Of a stretch of DNA of 15,059 bases, positions 5,185 through 12,615 are shown piece after piece. The number at the start of each line of letters is the position of its first letter. Positions within the stretch are counted from its first letter, which is position 1. The notes beneath the pieces were generated by a model. The model was not told the origin of the DNA, ran no database searches, and saw nothing but the letters and a program-made list of their open reading frames with translations. A program made the translations under genes and the position numbers. Origin of the DNA: Kistimonas scapharcae (lineage in GTDB: Bacteria > Pseudomonadota > Gammaproteobacteria > Pseudomonadales > Endozoicomonadaceae); the NCBI RefSeq assembly GCF_039540975.1, contig NZ_BAABFL010000011.1, positions 1 through 15,059 on the forward strand. The letters are read 5' to 3'.

Positions 5185-7497
5185 TTAAAAATCAGTATGA
5201 TATGCCCCTATATTCACTCCCTCTCTCAGGCGCAACGCTACCCCCATCAAGCCCCTGTGCCCGGTTGTCATACGGCACTTGTCAAACTTTCTGGATTGCA
5301 TGCTTTCTGAAAATCGTTTCACCGAACCAACGTACTGCCCCTGCTCTTCCGACCAGAGTTTAAAATCCGCATACAACCGGGCGACACTCTCCCGCTTGGC
5401 CCGGCCCATCTCACAACGCTCATCAATCCATTGGCCCAGCGTATCTTCACCATCGAAATAATCCTGGGTCGCCTTCACGACAGTAGTGGGTGGCTTAATC
5501 CCCTCTTTCTGCCAGCGCAGGCAACCTTCGACAGCCCAGGCAAGAATACCGCCACGCTCGCGCAGCAGTTTGTTGGGTAGCGAACGATCTTTCTTCTCGT
5601 CAGGCACCGTCACCGTAAAGGGAATCAGGTGCAATCGCCGCTTCATGGCCTCATCCACATTGCGGATGGACGGCTTGTGGTTGCCGGCAATCACCAGCTT
5701 GAACTGGGGCGTGTATTCAAAAAAATCCTGGCGCATAAAACGGGCCGAGATCTTGTCGCCGCCGGTCAGGGTTTTCAGCTTGGACTCATTCCACCGTTTA
5801 CCCTGCTCGGTTTCCACACTCGATACATACCTTGCCCCCTGCAGGCTGGCCAGATCGGTTGGATGTTTTTCGGTGCGGGTTTCCATGAAGGTTTCCACCG
5901 GCGCGTTGGCGGCGTAATTGCTCAGGATGGACATCAGCACATGGACGAAGACCGACTTGCCGTTAGCGCCACCACCGTGAAGGAAAAACAGGGCATGTTC
6001 CGTGGTAACGCCGGTCAGACAGTAGCCCACGACCTTTTGCAGGTAATCCACCAGCGCCCGGTCGCCGTCAGTGACATCGTTCATAAAACGCAACCACAGG
6101 GGACAGTCACCTTCTGGCGTGGCAGTCGTCATGCGGGTCATCATGTCGCTGCGTCGATGTGCCAGCAGCCGTCCGGTTTTCAGATCAACGACACCACCGG
6201 GGGTATTGAGCAACCAGGGATCCCGGTCCCATTCATCCGCCGTCGTGGCATGGCAGGGCGACGAGCGGGCCAGTTTGACGATGTTCTGGATGGTACTGGT
6301 GGACGCCAGCCGGTTACGCTGTCGCTCCTTCTCGGCATGGTGTGCTGCAGCCCGGCACAGCAAACGCGACAGGTGGCATACATACAGAACCTTGTCCTGA
6401 CTCCAGCACTGCCCCGTCCAGACAAACCATTTCCCCCACTGGTCACAGTAACGCCAGTTGTCACCGTAGAGCGTGTTGAATGCCTGGGTCAGTTCGTCAT
6501 CGGTTTCGAGTCCTGACGACACCAGCCCACTGATGCCATCTGTCTCGTCAGGCAAGGTGACAGGGGTTCGTTCCGCCCCGGCCAGAAAACCCGGCACGTC
6601 AAACGGGTTGTTCTGCTGATCAACTTCCACCAGCGCATCTGCGGCATCCCATTTTTCAGGTTTGCCGGACGGCGCAATCAATATCGCGCAGGAGGCCGCA
6701 CCGGCCCTGAGGACGGCCATCGCCGCCGATTCCGCATACTCCCGACCCGGTTGATCGTTATCCGGCCAGACCAGCACCTGTTTTCCCTTGAGCGGCCTCC
6801 AATCAGTCTTGTCCACCGGGGCCCTGGCGCCATTCATGGCCGTTGTCGCACAAATCCCGGCGTCGATCAGCGCCTGGGCACACTTTTCCCCTTCCACCAG
6901 CACGACAGCCTCACACTGTTTAATCGCCGGCTGGTTATACAAGGGCCTGGGGGCCGGTGCCTTGTGCTTGCCCGCCTTCACATCCCAGGGACGGAACTGC
7001 TTGCCTGTCGGTGTGTCATAGCGGTAGACACAGGCGATGAGATTGCCGTCACTGTCATGGTAATCCCATTTCCCCGTGTGCCGTCCCAGGTCATCGATCA
7101 CGGCCTTCGATTTTTTGGGTCCTGGCACCGGAGTTTTCACTGGTTTTGCCTCTACCCCCAGCCAACGGGCGATGAAACGCAACGCGTCAGGGAAATCCAT
7201 ATGCTGGTTTGCCTGGACCAGGCTGAACATGTCGCCATGCTCACCGGTGGCAAAATCATGCCACAGACCGGCCTTCTCCCCCTCAATGGCGATCTTCAGG
7301 CTTTGTCCTTTGGCCCCGGCGCAATTACCGACAGCATAATGATCCGGATAACCCGCAGCATCCGGTAACAGGTATTCGATAAACGACGGCAGCTGTGACA
7401 TGAGCCGTTGTCTGATATCGCCCGCTGCGAGCCTGCCGGGGTTATCATCCGGCAGCCTGACAATCTCGGCATCGTTAAAGTCCAGAAAGTCTGTCAT
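5185..7497 (-). CDS. Phage/plasmid primase-helicase (TOPRIM plus SF3 helicase, D5/P4-type)
   Basis: A 770-aa replication protein. The N-terminal ~30-120 region resembles a primase DNA-binding part but lacks the usual zinc cysteine pairs. A TOPRIM domain follows, with VLVEGEK (199-205) and VWPDNDQPG (243-251). The C-terminal half is an SF3-type ATPase/helicase: a D5_N-like region (~340-500), Walker A GGGANGKS (508-515), a Walker B/acidic segment near VSSVETEQG (558-566), and the sensor/arginine segment LVIAGNHKPS ... EAMKRRLHLIPF (601-627). It should prime and unwind DNA at the element's origin. AGGA lies upstream of the ATG in a small hairpin loop. It is the last gene of the early operon. It begins with a DFNDAE motif shared with the SSB-like gene. 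Confidence 0.93.
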   Translation of the reverse strand: MTDFLDFNDAEIVRLPDDNPGRLAAGDIRQRLMSQLPSFIEYLLPDAAGYPDHYAVGNCAGAKGQSLKIAIEGEKAGLWHDFATGEHGDMFSLVQANQHMDFPDALRFIARWLGVEAKPVKTPVPGPKKSKAVIDDLGRHTGKWDYHDSDGNLIACVYRYDTPTGKQFRPWDVKAGKHKAPAPRPLYNQPAIKQCEAVVLVEGEKCAQALIDAGICATTAMNGARAPVDKTDWRPLKGKQVLVWPDNDQPGREYAESAAMAVLRAGAASCAILIAPSGKPEKWDAADALVEVDQQNNPFDVPGFLAGAERTPVTLPDETDGISGLVSSGLETDDELTQAFNTLYGDNWRYCDQWGKWFVWTGQCWSQDKVLYVCHLSRLLCRAAAHHAEKERQRNRLASTSTIQNIVKLARSSPCHATTADEWDRDPWLLNTPGGVVDLKTGRLLAHRRSDMMTRMTTATPEGDCPLWLRFMNDVTDGDRALVDYLQKVVGYCLTGVTTEHALFFLHGGGANGKSVFVHVLMSILSNYAANAPVETFMETRTEKHPTDLASLQGARYVSSVETEQGKRWNESKLKTLTGGDKISARFMRQDFFEYTPQFKLVIAGNHKPSIRNVDEAMKRRLHLIPFTVTVPDEKKDRSLPNKLLRERGGILAWAVEGCLRWQKEGIKPPTTVVKATQDYFDGEDTLGQWIDERCEMGRAKRESVARLYADFKLWSEEQGQYVGSVKRFSESMQSRKFDKCRMTTGHRGLMGVALRLREGVNIGAYHTDF

Positions 7498-7500
7498 GGT

Positions 7501-7515
7501 CTTTCATCCTGAAAG
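7501..7515 (-). promoter_or_regulatory. Small hairpin presenting or hiding the primase ribosome binding site
   Basis: CTTTCA and TGAAAG pair around a 3-nt loop directly before the primase-helicase ATG (7497). On the minus strand the AGGA Shine-Dalgarno bases fall in the loop and its edge. This could modulate translation of the primase. Confidence 0.4.
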
Positions 7516-7532
7516 CAAGGAAAGGCTCCCCA

Positions 7533-7549
7533 CCCGGCCTCATGCCGGG
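7533..7549 (-). other. GC-rich 6-bp hairpin between SSB-like and primase genes
   Basis: CCCGGC (7533-7538) and GCCGGG (7544-7549) pair perfectly around CTCAT. No T run follows on the minus strand, so it is not a standard terminator. It may stabilise or partition the mRNA between the two genes. Confidence 0.5.
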
Positions 7550-7569
7550 CAGAGAGGATGGTTATGGCC

Positions 7570-8223
7570 TCATTGATCCCAGAAGCCGTCCGGTTGCTGG
7601 AACTGATAATCAGCCTGTCCTGTTGCCTGTCCCTGTTGTGGTTCCTGCTGCTGTGTGTGCGGTGACGCGTACTGTTGCGACTGCTGGCTATGACTCTGCC
7701 CGCCAGCCTCTGCCATCACCTGCTGATAACGCTTGTCATCCGGGGTAACGATGTGCTTGATGACATTGGTCTCTTCACCATCGGTATCTTTCTCCACATC
7801 AATGCGGGCAACAAACTCCATGCCATCCAGTTCACCAAAATCCTTCAGCCGACGGGCCAGAACGGCTTGGGGTGCATTGTCATCCTGGCGAATGCCCCGG
7901 GCAGAACAGAGCAGCGACCGGACAAAGCTCCGCCCCATGTTGGCCCAGGTCGGCCCCTTGGGACTGTGCAGACCGATCAGGCTCCACACCTTGCGTTTTG
8001 CATAGGGGCCGGACAACACCATGAACTCGGCCTTGAGATAGACGGCGCCAGTCTCGCTGCGGGTTGCCCAACCGCCATGCCAGCCCATATGGGGTTCGTT
8101 ATAACCTCCGGGCTTCAGGGTCAAGTTGACCTTGGCAATGGTGCCCCTGGGAATCAGGTCAAAATCCTGCTGCACCTCGGCATCGTTAAAGTCAGTCCAG
8201 GTATTGTTAACGGGCTGGTTCAT
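7570..8223 (-). CDS. Phage single-stranded-DNA-binding-like protein (DUF669-type)
   Basis: A 217-aa protein. Residues ~20-150 look like an OB-fold-type DUF669 core (LIPRGTIAKVNLTLKPGGYN ... YLKAEFMVLSGPYAKRKVW ... MEFVARIDVEKDTDGEETNV). The C-terminal ~45 residues are a glutamine-rich disordered tail ending in PDGFWDQ, as in SSB-like proteins where the tip recruits partners. It is directly downstream of the Sak4-like ATPase; Sak4 recombinases are known to work with a phage SSB on single-stranded DNA. AAGGAG precedes the ATG. Its N-terminus carries DFNDAE (residues 11-16), encoded by an 18-bp stretch identical to one in the primase gene. SSB function is inferred from architecture and position. 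Confidence 0.78.
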   Translation of the reverse strand: MNQPVNNTWTDFNDAEVQQDFDLIPRGTIAKVNLTLKPGGYNEPHMGWHGGWATRSETGAVYLKAEFMVLSGPYAKRKVWSLIGLHSPKGPTWANMGRSFVRSLLCSARGIRQDDNAPQAVLARRLKDFGELDGMEFVARIDVEKDTDGEETNVIKHIVTPDDKRYQQVMAEAGGQSHSQQSQQYASPHTQQQEPQQGQATGQADYQFQQPDGFWDQ

Positions 8224-8224
8224 G

Positions 8225-9103
8225 TCACGCTCCTTGTTGCGATGGTTGTTGGGGTTCTGTCTGCGGTTGTGCCGGTTTGCTGGTGGCGTACTGCAACTGT
8301 CGCTCAGCTAAGGGCTGGCTGATCTTCCGGAGCAACTTCCCCAGATGGGCCGGTTCGGTCTGGTCCAGCCGTCCACTGCGGTCCTTGGCCGGAAAACCCC
8401 AGGGGTTGAGGGTCTGGCAGACAAAACTGCGCTGCAGGTTGCCCTGTTCGTCCGGCAGGCTGGCCATGGTGATCACCTCATCGACAATCCCGGGGAGTTC
8501 AAGCCCGGTTCGTGAGCCCTCGATCTGGGGCTGGAAGATCCGGCGATTGAAGTCGTCTACCCGTTCCTCGAGGATCCCCACGTAGATCACGTGTTTACCC
8601 CGTGCATGTTGCAGGTGATTTAACGCGGCGATCATCTCCCTGCCATGCAACCCGTAAGCGCCACGGGTATCGGGCTTGCCAGTTCGCTCACTGAACGCCT
8701 CAGCCTGCTTACTGCTCCACTGAAAGCAGAGCCTGGCCAGCGCTGTAATCGAATCGACAAAGAAGATGGCGTACTTATCCAGACCAGCCGGATCACCGAA
8801 CTTCTCGCAGGCGGCCTGATAATGCGCTGGTGAATACGGCTGCTTTTTTCCAAGGGCCGGGTTAGGACCTGCGATAAAGGCCACCAGCAACCGGAAATCC
8901 GGCCATGTCGGTGGACGCACAGTGTCACCCTGCCAACCCTGGACAGCGAGATCACCCGCTTCCAGATCAATAAACAGGGTTTTGTCCGCTGGTAACGTCC
9001 ACAACTGCGAGGTTTTACCAACACCGCTCTGCCCCAACAGCACGGCTTTGACGCCCTTGTGCTCCTGTTGCCGCTGTTCTGCGGTAATAATGGGAAGCTT
9101 CAT
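8225..9103 (-). CDS. Sak4-like RecA-fold phage ATPase (AAA_24-type)
   Basis: A 292-aa P-loop protein of the phage nucleotide-binding/Sak4 type. Walker A is GQSGVGKT (24-31), Walker B is IFFVDS (Asp117). The family features FIDLEAGDLA (44-53) and GREMIAALNHL, and a polar VIYVGILEE strand, are also visible. The C-terminal ~25 residues are a proline/glutamine-rich tail. The predicted role is ATP-dependent single-strand annealing or recombination on element DNA, with the SSB-like protein encoded just downstream. The start overlaps the preceding stop (ATGA, 9100-9103), with GGAGGTGA upstream. Replication-linked recombination in the cytoplasm is the best reading. Confidence 0.88.
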   Translation of the reverse strand: MKLPIITAEQRQQEHKGVKAVLLGQSGVGKTSQLWTLPADKTLFIDLEAGDLAVQGWQGDTVRPPTWPDFRLLVAFIAGPNPALGKKQPYSPAHYQAACEKFGDPAGLDKYAIFFVDSITALARLCFQWSSKQAEAFSERTGKPDTRGAYGLHGREMIAALNHLQHARGKHVIYVGILEERVDDFNRRIFQPQIEGSRTGLELPGIVDEVITMASLPDEQGNLQRSFVCQTLNPWGFPAKDRSGRLDQTEPAHLGKLLRKISQPLAERQLQYATSKPAQPQTEPQQPSQQGA

Positions 9104-9327
9104 GCGTCACCTCCCAACTGGTCCGACTCCAGCGAGCAAACGATCTCCCTTGCCCGGGTTAAACGACGCAAGTAGCGGGCATTGTGCAGCCGCTTCAAAC
9201 ACCGACTGGCGTGATTGATTTCCTGCACGGCTTCCCGATACAAACTGTCCAGCTCCTGTTCCGGTAGCGTGACAATCTGCAATAGGGTCATGTTGCGAAG
9301 ATCAGACAGTGTGTATTTGAGATTCAT
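9100..9327 (-). CDS. Small helical phage protein of unknown function
   Basis: A 75-aa, mostly alpha-helical, charged protein (YTLSDLRNMTLLQIVTLPEQ, then a long basic helix rich in Arg and Leu). ATG 9327 was chosen over upstream in-frame starts because AAGGAG sits 7-8 nt before it. It overlaps the AlpA-like gene by 26 nt and the ATPase gene by 4 nt, so it is clearly inside the early operon. No family is recognised. It could be a small regulator or replication accessory protein. Confidence 0.7.
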   Translation of the reverse strand: MNLKYTLSDLRNMTLLQIVTLPEQELDSLYREAVQEINHASRCLKRLHNARYLRRLTRAREIVCSLESDQLGGDA

Positions 9328-9538
9328 CGGCTTTCTCCTTGCACGACACTGGCTGACCAGTCCCCTTGTAACAACGGGCCTGCTCGTAACGCTCGACATC
9401 CTCAAGCCGGTACATCACCTTGCTGTTAATCTTGAGAAACAACGGCCCCAACCCCTGCTGACGCCAGCGTTCGAGGGTACAGGTCTTGACGCCCCATCGC
9501 CGGGCCAGTTGTTTTTGTGACAGGTGCTCTATCGCCAT
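9302..9538 (-). CDS. AlpA/MerR-like helix-turn-helix regulator or excisionase
   Basis: A 78-aa protein. Residues 4-60 form the HTH_17/AlpA pattern: LSQKQLARRWGVKTCTLERW, then GLGPLFLKINSKVMYRLEDV, in which the wing leads to the 'RLEDVERYEQ' helix. Proteins of this type act as excisionases or transcription activators in prophages. AAGGAGG lies 7 nt before the ATG. It is the first gene of the early operon, directly behind four GTTAGA repeats that may be its binding sites. Confidence 0.88.
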   Translation of the reverse strand: MAIEHLSQKQLARRWGVKTCTLERWRQQGLGPLFLKINSKVMYRLEDVERYEQARCYKGTGQPVSCKEKADESQIHTV

Positions 9539-9592
9539 CAGTCTGCCTCCTTCCTGTTTTGTCCTGTGGCAAGACCATATTGGCGAATGTCA

Positions 9593-9632
9593 GTTAGACG
9601 AGCGTTAGATAGAGTTAGACCAGCGTTAGATA
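9593..9632. promoter_or_regulatory. Four GTTAGA iterons (putative operator)
   Basis: GTTAGA occurs at 9593, 9604, 9614 and 9625, with spacings of 11, 10 and 11 bp, i.e. one helical turn each. The array can also be read as two 21-bp near-identical direct repeats (18 of 21 bases equal). It sits 55 bp upstream of the AlpA-like ATG and beside the terminator of the neighbouring cassette. This is the arrangement of a cooperative operator or replication iteron set. Confidence 0.8.
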
Positions 9633-9657
9633 TGGGCAGAATGACGAAAATTTGCAG

Positions 9658-9682
9658 AAAAAAACCGACTCAAGGTCGGCTT
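9658..9682 (-). terminator. Rho-independent terminator of the two-gene cassette
   Basis: On the minus strand, CCGAC and GTCGG (9665-9679) form a 5-bp stem around a 5-nt loop, extended by G-U and A-T pairs and followed by seven T. It lies 22 bp past the stop of the 295-aa gene, separating this cassette from the early operon. Confidence 0.8.
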
Positions 9683-9703
9683 CGGTAGGGTATCCCCATG
9701 CAG

Positions 9704-10591
9704 TCACGGGGCAATAAGCCACCAGCGTTTATCACCGTAGCCAATATAAGACTCCCACCCACTGCCTTTTCTCCAGAGTTGACCGGGCGTTCTGGAGGTA
9801 ACACCCGCCTCCTGCAATTCCTCAGTCGATACGTTGTTACGACCTGACTGCCAGGCTTCAAACAAGAGATGAACAACCATACGCTGCTTGGGTCCATCTA
9901 CAGTCCAGGCAGGCATCCCCATCACGTGCAGAACTCCGGCCGCATCATCCCACTGTATCGCCGTTTCAACAGGATCTTGAAGCCATGACAAATCAAGCGA
10001 TACAGGATTACCTGCCACAACATCCCCGAGAGCCACGACTTCAAACGCACCGGACAATCGGGCACATTGCTGACGACGTGGCGGTTGCAGCGTTATGATG
10101 ACACCATCCTTGATACGTGGATGCTGAAGGCTGTAGTCAACGGCATCAAAGACTTCAGTATCCCTGAGGCGACGCGCCAGCCAGACTGGCCAGTATTTTC
10201 TCCCGACCCGGTAGTTTCCCAGAAACCACAATTTGTCCTGTAGCCAACACTCCGGTTTTCGGTGACTGCCAAGCATTTCTGTCAGGTTTTGTGGCAACCA
10301 TTCTGTGACAAGACGGTAACGACGCAGGTCAGCTTCAGGGACTTCAACCTCAAAACATTCCCTGTCATAACGTACGAAAAAGCCCGGTTTGGTTTCTTCC
10401 ACCGGAAAAGAATCGCCACCCATATCAGTGACCCAGTCATCCAGTTGATCAGGTGTCAATGCGCCACTGCTCAATAGCCCCGACGTCAGCCCGGGATAAA
10501 AGTATCGCAACTGTGAGCCATTGCGATGCAGGGCACCGGATTCCCACCACTTTGCCAATGCAATGAAAACCGCTTCCGAGACAGCTGTCAT
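9704..10591 (-). CDS. Unrecognised protein B of the two-gene cassette, C-terminal winged-helix-like
   Basis: A 295-aa protein that I cannot place in a family. Residues ~1-65 are an aromatic-rich N-terminal part (FIALAKWWESGALH ... FYPGLTSGLLSSGALTP). The middle contains an Arg/Trp-rich stretch (RKYWPVWLARRLRD, ~140-153) and a beta-rich section. The last ~60 residues resemble a winged helix: a long helix (RMVVHLLFEAWQSG), a short helix (STEELQEAG), a recognition-like SRTPGQLWRKG and a tryptophan-rich wing. No Walker, nuclease, protease or membrane motif is evident. The start overlaps the stop of protein A (ATGA, 10588-10591), and a terminator follows. Co-translation suggests the two proteins act together. 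Confidence 0.82.
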   Translation of the reverse strand: MTAVSEAVFIALAKWWESGALHRNGSQLRYFYPGLTSGLLSSGALTPDQLDDWVTDMGGDSFPVEETKPGFFVRYDRECFEVEVPEADLRRYRLVTEWLPQNLTEMLGSHRKPECWLQDKLWFLGNYRVGRKYWPVWLARRLRDTEVFDAVDYSLQHPRIKDGVIITLQPPRRQQCARLSGAFEVVALGDVVAGNPVSLDLSWLQDPVETAIQWDDAAGVLHVMGMPAWTVDGPKQRMVVHLLFEAWQSGRNNVSTEELQEAGVTSRTPGQLWRKGSGWESYIGYGDKRWWLIAP

Positions 10592-11760
10592 TGGTCATCC
10601 TCGTCAATAATGCCTGAATCCACCAGCATGCGTTGAACCACCAAACGATCCTGTTCATCCATTTCACGGAGGTTGTGTCTGTTGGGTTCCTTGAACCTGA
10701 CGGGAATCGCTGTTTTTTTTGCTACCCTTCCCTGCTCACGTTTCAGAATATGGATTGTCGCTTCCACCACGCGAAAGCCCGCCTCTGATTCAATATGCCC
10801 ATCCAAGTCATTATCCCTGGCAGAGTCATACACATCTTTTTTAAACAAGTGCTCTTTGGGGACATTCAGTTCCCAAAATGTGCCATCAATGAGTGACTTA
10901 CATTTCAACCCTGTGACGTGAACACAATCAATGCGGTCATTCGGTTGGCAAGTAAACACAGGCCTTTGACGCAAGTGATCCAGTCCGAAACTACGCGGTG
11001 TTATACGTTCGGGAGCGTCATTTAGACCAAGCACTTCCTTTACATAGATTTCACTCAACAAGTTCCGCATAGCCCGTGTAGGTGCTACAACCTCAATCTT
11101 TCCACTCTTGTACTCATGGGTCAGTGCAAATTCATGGGCAGGAAAAACGATTGTCGGCTGGAGCTCTTCCCCTTGGTCCAGTTCGTTGACCACACTGGGA
11201 TCACCTTCAAGAAAGATTTCCAGGTGCAGTAACCTGCGATGTCCCCCACGATGATGTTCACGGTCATAGGTGAAACGCTCAACCCGGCATAAATTTCGTC
11301 TGCATACCTTGCCCAATGCCAGTTTGAAGTTATCCAGAAGTGTCGATTTCTGCGGCTCGACAACCGAATCTAACCGGTAGGAATCCCACATTTTTCCAAA
11401 GCGATAATAACTGGCAAACTGACGCATCTCGGCTTGCTCCACCAGCCAGTCACTATTCAGCAGCAGTTTAATCACTCTGTCATAGGGATTGAAAACAAAT
11501 GGCTCATCATGCTGTTTCGGCAGGAATTTATACCCGCCGTTCTGCACAATGCGCACTATGCGCGTCGCCACTTCCTCAATCTCGGCAAAGTGGCTGGCGT
11601 TATTCGCCATGATGTCTTCAAAGACCTGATCGATATGGGTCGTTTGCTTCAGTGCGAATGCTTCACCGTTGAGTGATGCGTCGTTAACCTGCACCAGCTC
11701 ACAGAAACGATACTGCCCTTCCGGGCTGGCAGAACGCATGACTTTGTGGAGATTCGGCAT
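10588..11760 (-). CDS. Unrecognised protein A of the two-gene cassette
   Basis: A 390-aa soluble protein of unknown family. ATG 11760 is chosen because AGGGAAG lies about 9 nt upstream; the in-frame TTG at 11781 has no ribosome binding site. Visible features are a basic, His/Cys-containing central segment (KVCRRNLCRVERFTYDREHH, ~150-170), a 'GKIEVVAPTRAMRNLL' stretch (~227-242), a region with two further Cys (~278-295), and a very acidic C-terminus (IIDEDDQ). No canonical ATPase, nuclease or transmembrane motif is seen. The start has its own promoter and palindrome. It is co-transcribed with protein B and divergent from the recombinase operon. Possible roles include a regulator or a defence/immunity module; I would not choose between them from sequence alone. 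Confidence 0.82.
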   Translation of the reverse strand: MPNLHKVMRSASPEGQYRFCELVQVNDASLNGEAFALKQTTHIDQVFEDIMANNASHFAEIEEVATRIVRIVQNGGYKFLPKQHDEPFVFNPYDRVIKLLLNSDWLVEQAEMRQFASYYRFGKMWDSYRLDSVVEPQKSTLLDNFKLALGKVCRRNLCRVERFTYDREHHRGGHRRLLHLEIFLEGDPSVVNELDQGEELQPTIVFPAHEFALTHEYKSGKIEVVAPTRAMRNLLSEIYVKEVLGLNDAPERITPRSFGLDHLRQRPVFTCQPNDRIDCVHVTGLKCKSLIDGTFWELNVPKEHLFKKDVYDSARDNDLDGHIESEAGFRVVEATIHILKREQGRVAKKTAIPVRFKEPNRHNLREMDEQDRLVVQRMLVDSGIIDEDDQ

Positions 11761-11806
11761 CACTGTTCTTCCCTGAACCAATTACTGAACCATCGTACAG
11801 CTTAAG

Positions 11807-11835
11807 ATATTGCTCAGCACACGACACAGTGTCAA
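11807..11835 (-). promoter_or_regulatory. Promoter of the two-gene cassette with overlapping palindrome
   Basis: On the minus strand a perfect TTGACA -35 (11830-11835) is followed 17 bp later by CAATAT (11807-11812) as a partial -10. A palindrome, GACAC-A-GTGTC (11823-11833), overlaps the -35 and could be an operator for a repressor. The predicted leader is about 40 nt. Confidence 0.6.
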
Positions 11836-11957
11836 GGCTTGGCATTTTGCCCCTTCCTCATGCGTTCCTGCCGGATACGCCCTCATCGAAAGTCTGCTTC
11901 GGATGTTTTAAAAAGAGACTTATGACAACACGTACAAAAATGGAGGGCAGGTTGAAC

Positions 11958-12170
11958 ATGGACGGTTATTTCGCACAGGAACCATCGTCACGGGTATCGT
12001 CCCAGGAGGAACTGGCTCACCTGCTCGCACTGGCCATAGTCAGACATCACCGACGCCAGAAAAATAAAGCCTTCGAGCCGCAAAAGGACTGGACTTCTTG
12101 CGACGTTAGAGCGTGTATATCCTCACCGAAAACCGCTAACGAGGAGGAAAACCGTGACAACGCTCAGTGA
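11958..12170 (+). CDS. Small hypothetical protein, first gene of the recombinase operon
   Basis: A 70-aa basic protein with a central helix (SSQEELAHLLALAIVRHHRR). I chose ATG 11958, preceded by GGAGG at 11942-11946 (about 11 nt). In-frame ATGs at 11922 and 11940 are alternatives; the longer reading from 11829 lacks a binding site. It ends 17 nt inside the DUF2924 gene, so the two are coupled. Small genes of this kind often precede DUF2924-recombinase pairs; the function is unknown. Confidence 0.65.
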   Translation: MDGYFAQEPSSRVSSQEELAHLLALAIVRHHRRQKNKAFEPQKDWTSCDVRACISSPKTANEEENRDNAQ

Positions 12171-12615
12171 ACAAAACATTGCCACAGAAGTTGCCCGCAT
12201 CATGAAGATGAACAATGAGGAACTACGCAGGACCTGGCGAACCCTGCTAGGCAAGGAGGCCCCGAAATGGAATACCAAAATACTGCGTCAGCGCCTGGCA
12301 TGGGAAGTTCAGGCGCTGGTTTTCGGAGGTTTTACCGACGAAGCAAAGAAAATGCTGCGTCGGGCAAGAATCGCAACCGCCAAAAACAAGAAAATCCCCC
12401 AGCCAAAAACCTGCAAACTTCCGCCCGGCACCCGGTTATCTCGGGAATACCGGGATGAGGAGCATGTGGTCGTCGCTACGCCTGACGGTTTTGAATACAA
12501 CGGACAGATCTACCAGAGCCTGACGCGGATTTCCGAAGTCATTACCGGCAGTCGCTGGAATGGCCCGGCCTTCTTCGGGTTAAGGGAAAAACCACGCAGA
12601 AGGAGGAAAAAATGA
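12154..12615 (+). CDS. DUF2924 protein, recombinase-associated
   Basis: A 153-aa basic protein with a GTG start preceded by GAGGAGG. Residues 15-60 are helical (ELRRTWRTLLGKEAPKWNTK, then RQRLAWEVQAL), as in DUF2924. Residues ~88-143 (PGTRLSREYRDEEHVVV, GFEYNGQIYQSLTRISEVIT, then TGSRWNGPAFFGL) match the family's C-terminal domain. This part also resembles the RAMA fold found on restriction/methylation-linked proteins, which is my inference. It overlaps the recombinase start (ATGA). The family nearly always accompanies a large serine recombinase, suggesting an accessory DNA-binding or directionality role. Confidence 0.88.
   Translation: MTTLSEQNIATEVARIMKMNNEELRRTWRTLLGKEAPKWNTKILRQRLAWEVQALVFGGFTDEAKKMLRRARIATAKNKKIPQPKTCKLPPGTRLSREYRDEEHVVVATPDGFEYNGQIYQSLTRISEVITGSRWNGPAFFGLREKPRRRRKK

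Noticed and set aside
5629..6516. Long plus-strand open frame (295 codons) opposite the primase-helicase
   Set aside because: It is fully antisense to a gene with clear TOPRIM and helicase motifs, has no ribosome binding site and shows no recognisable domain. Long antisense frames are expected in GC-rich DNA.
9593..9632. GTTAGA repeats as a CRISPR array
   Set aside because: The units are 10-11 bp with no 30-nt spacers and there are no cas genes; they fit operator iterons.
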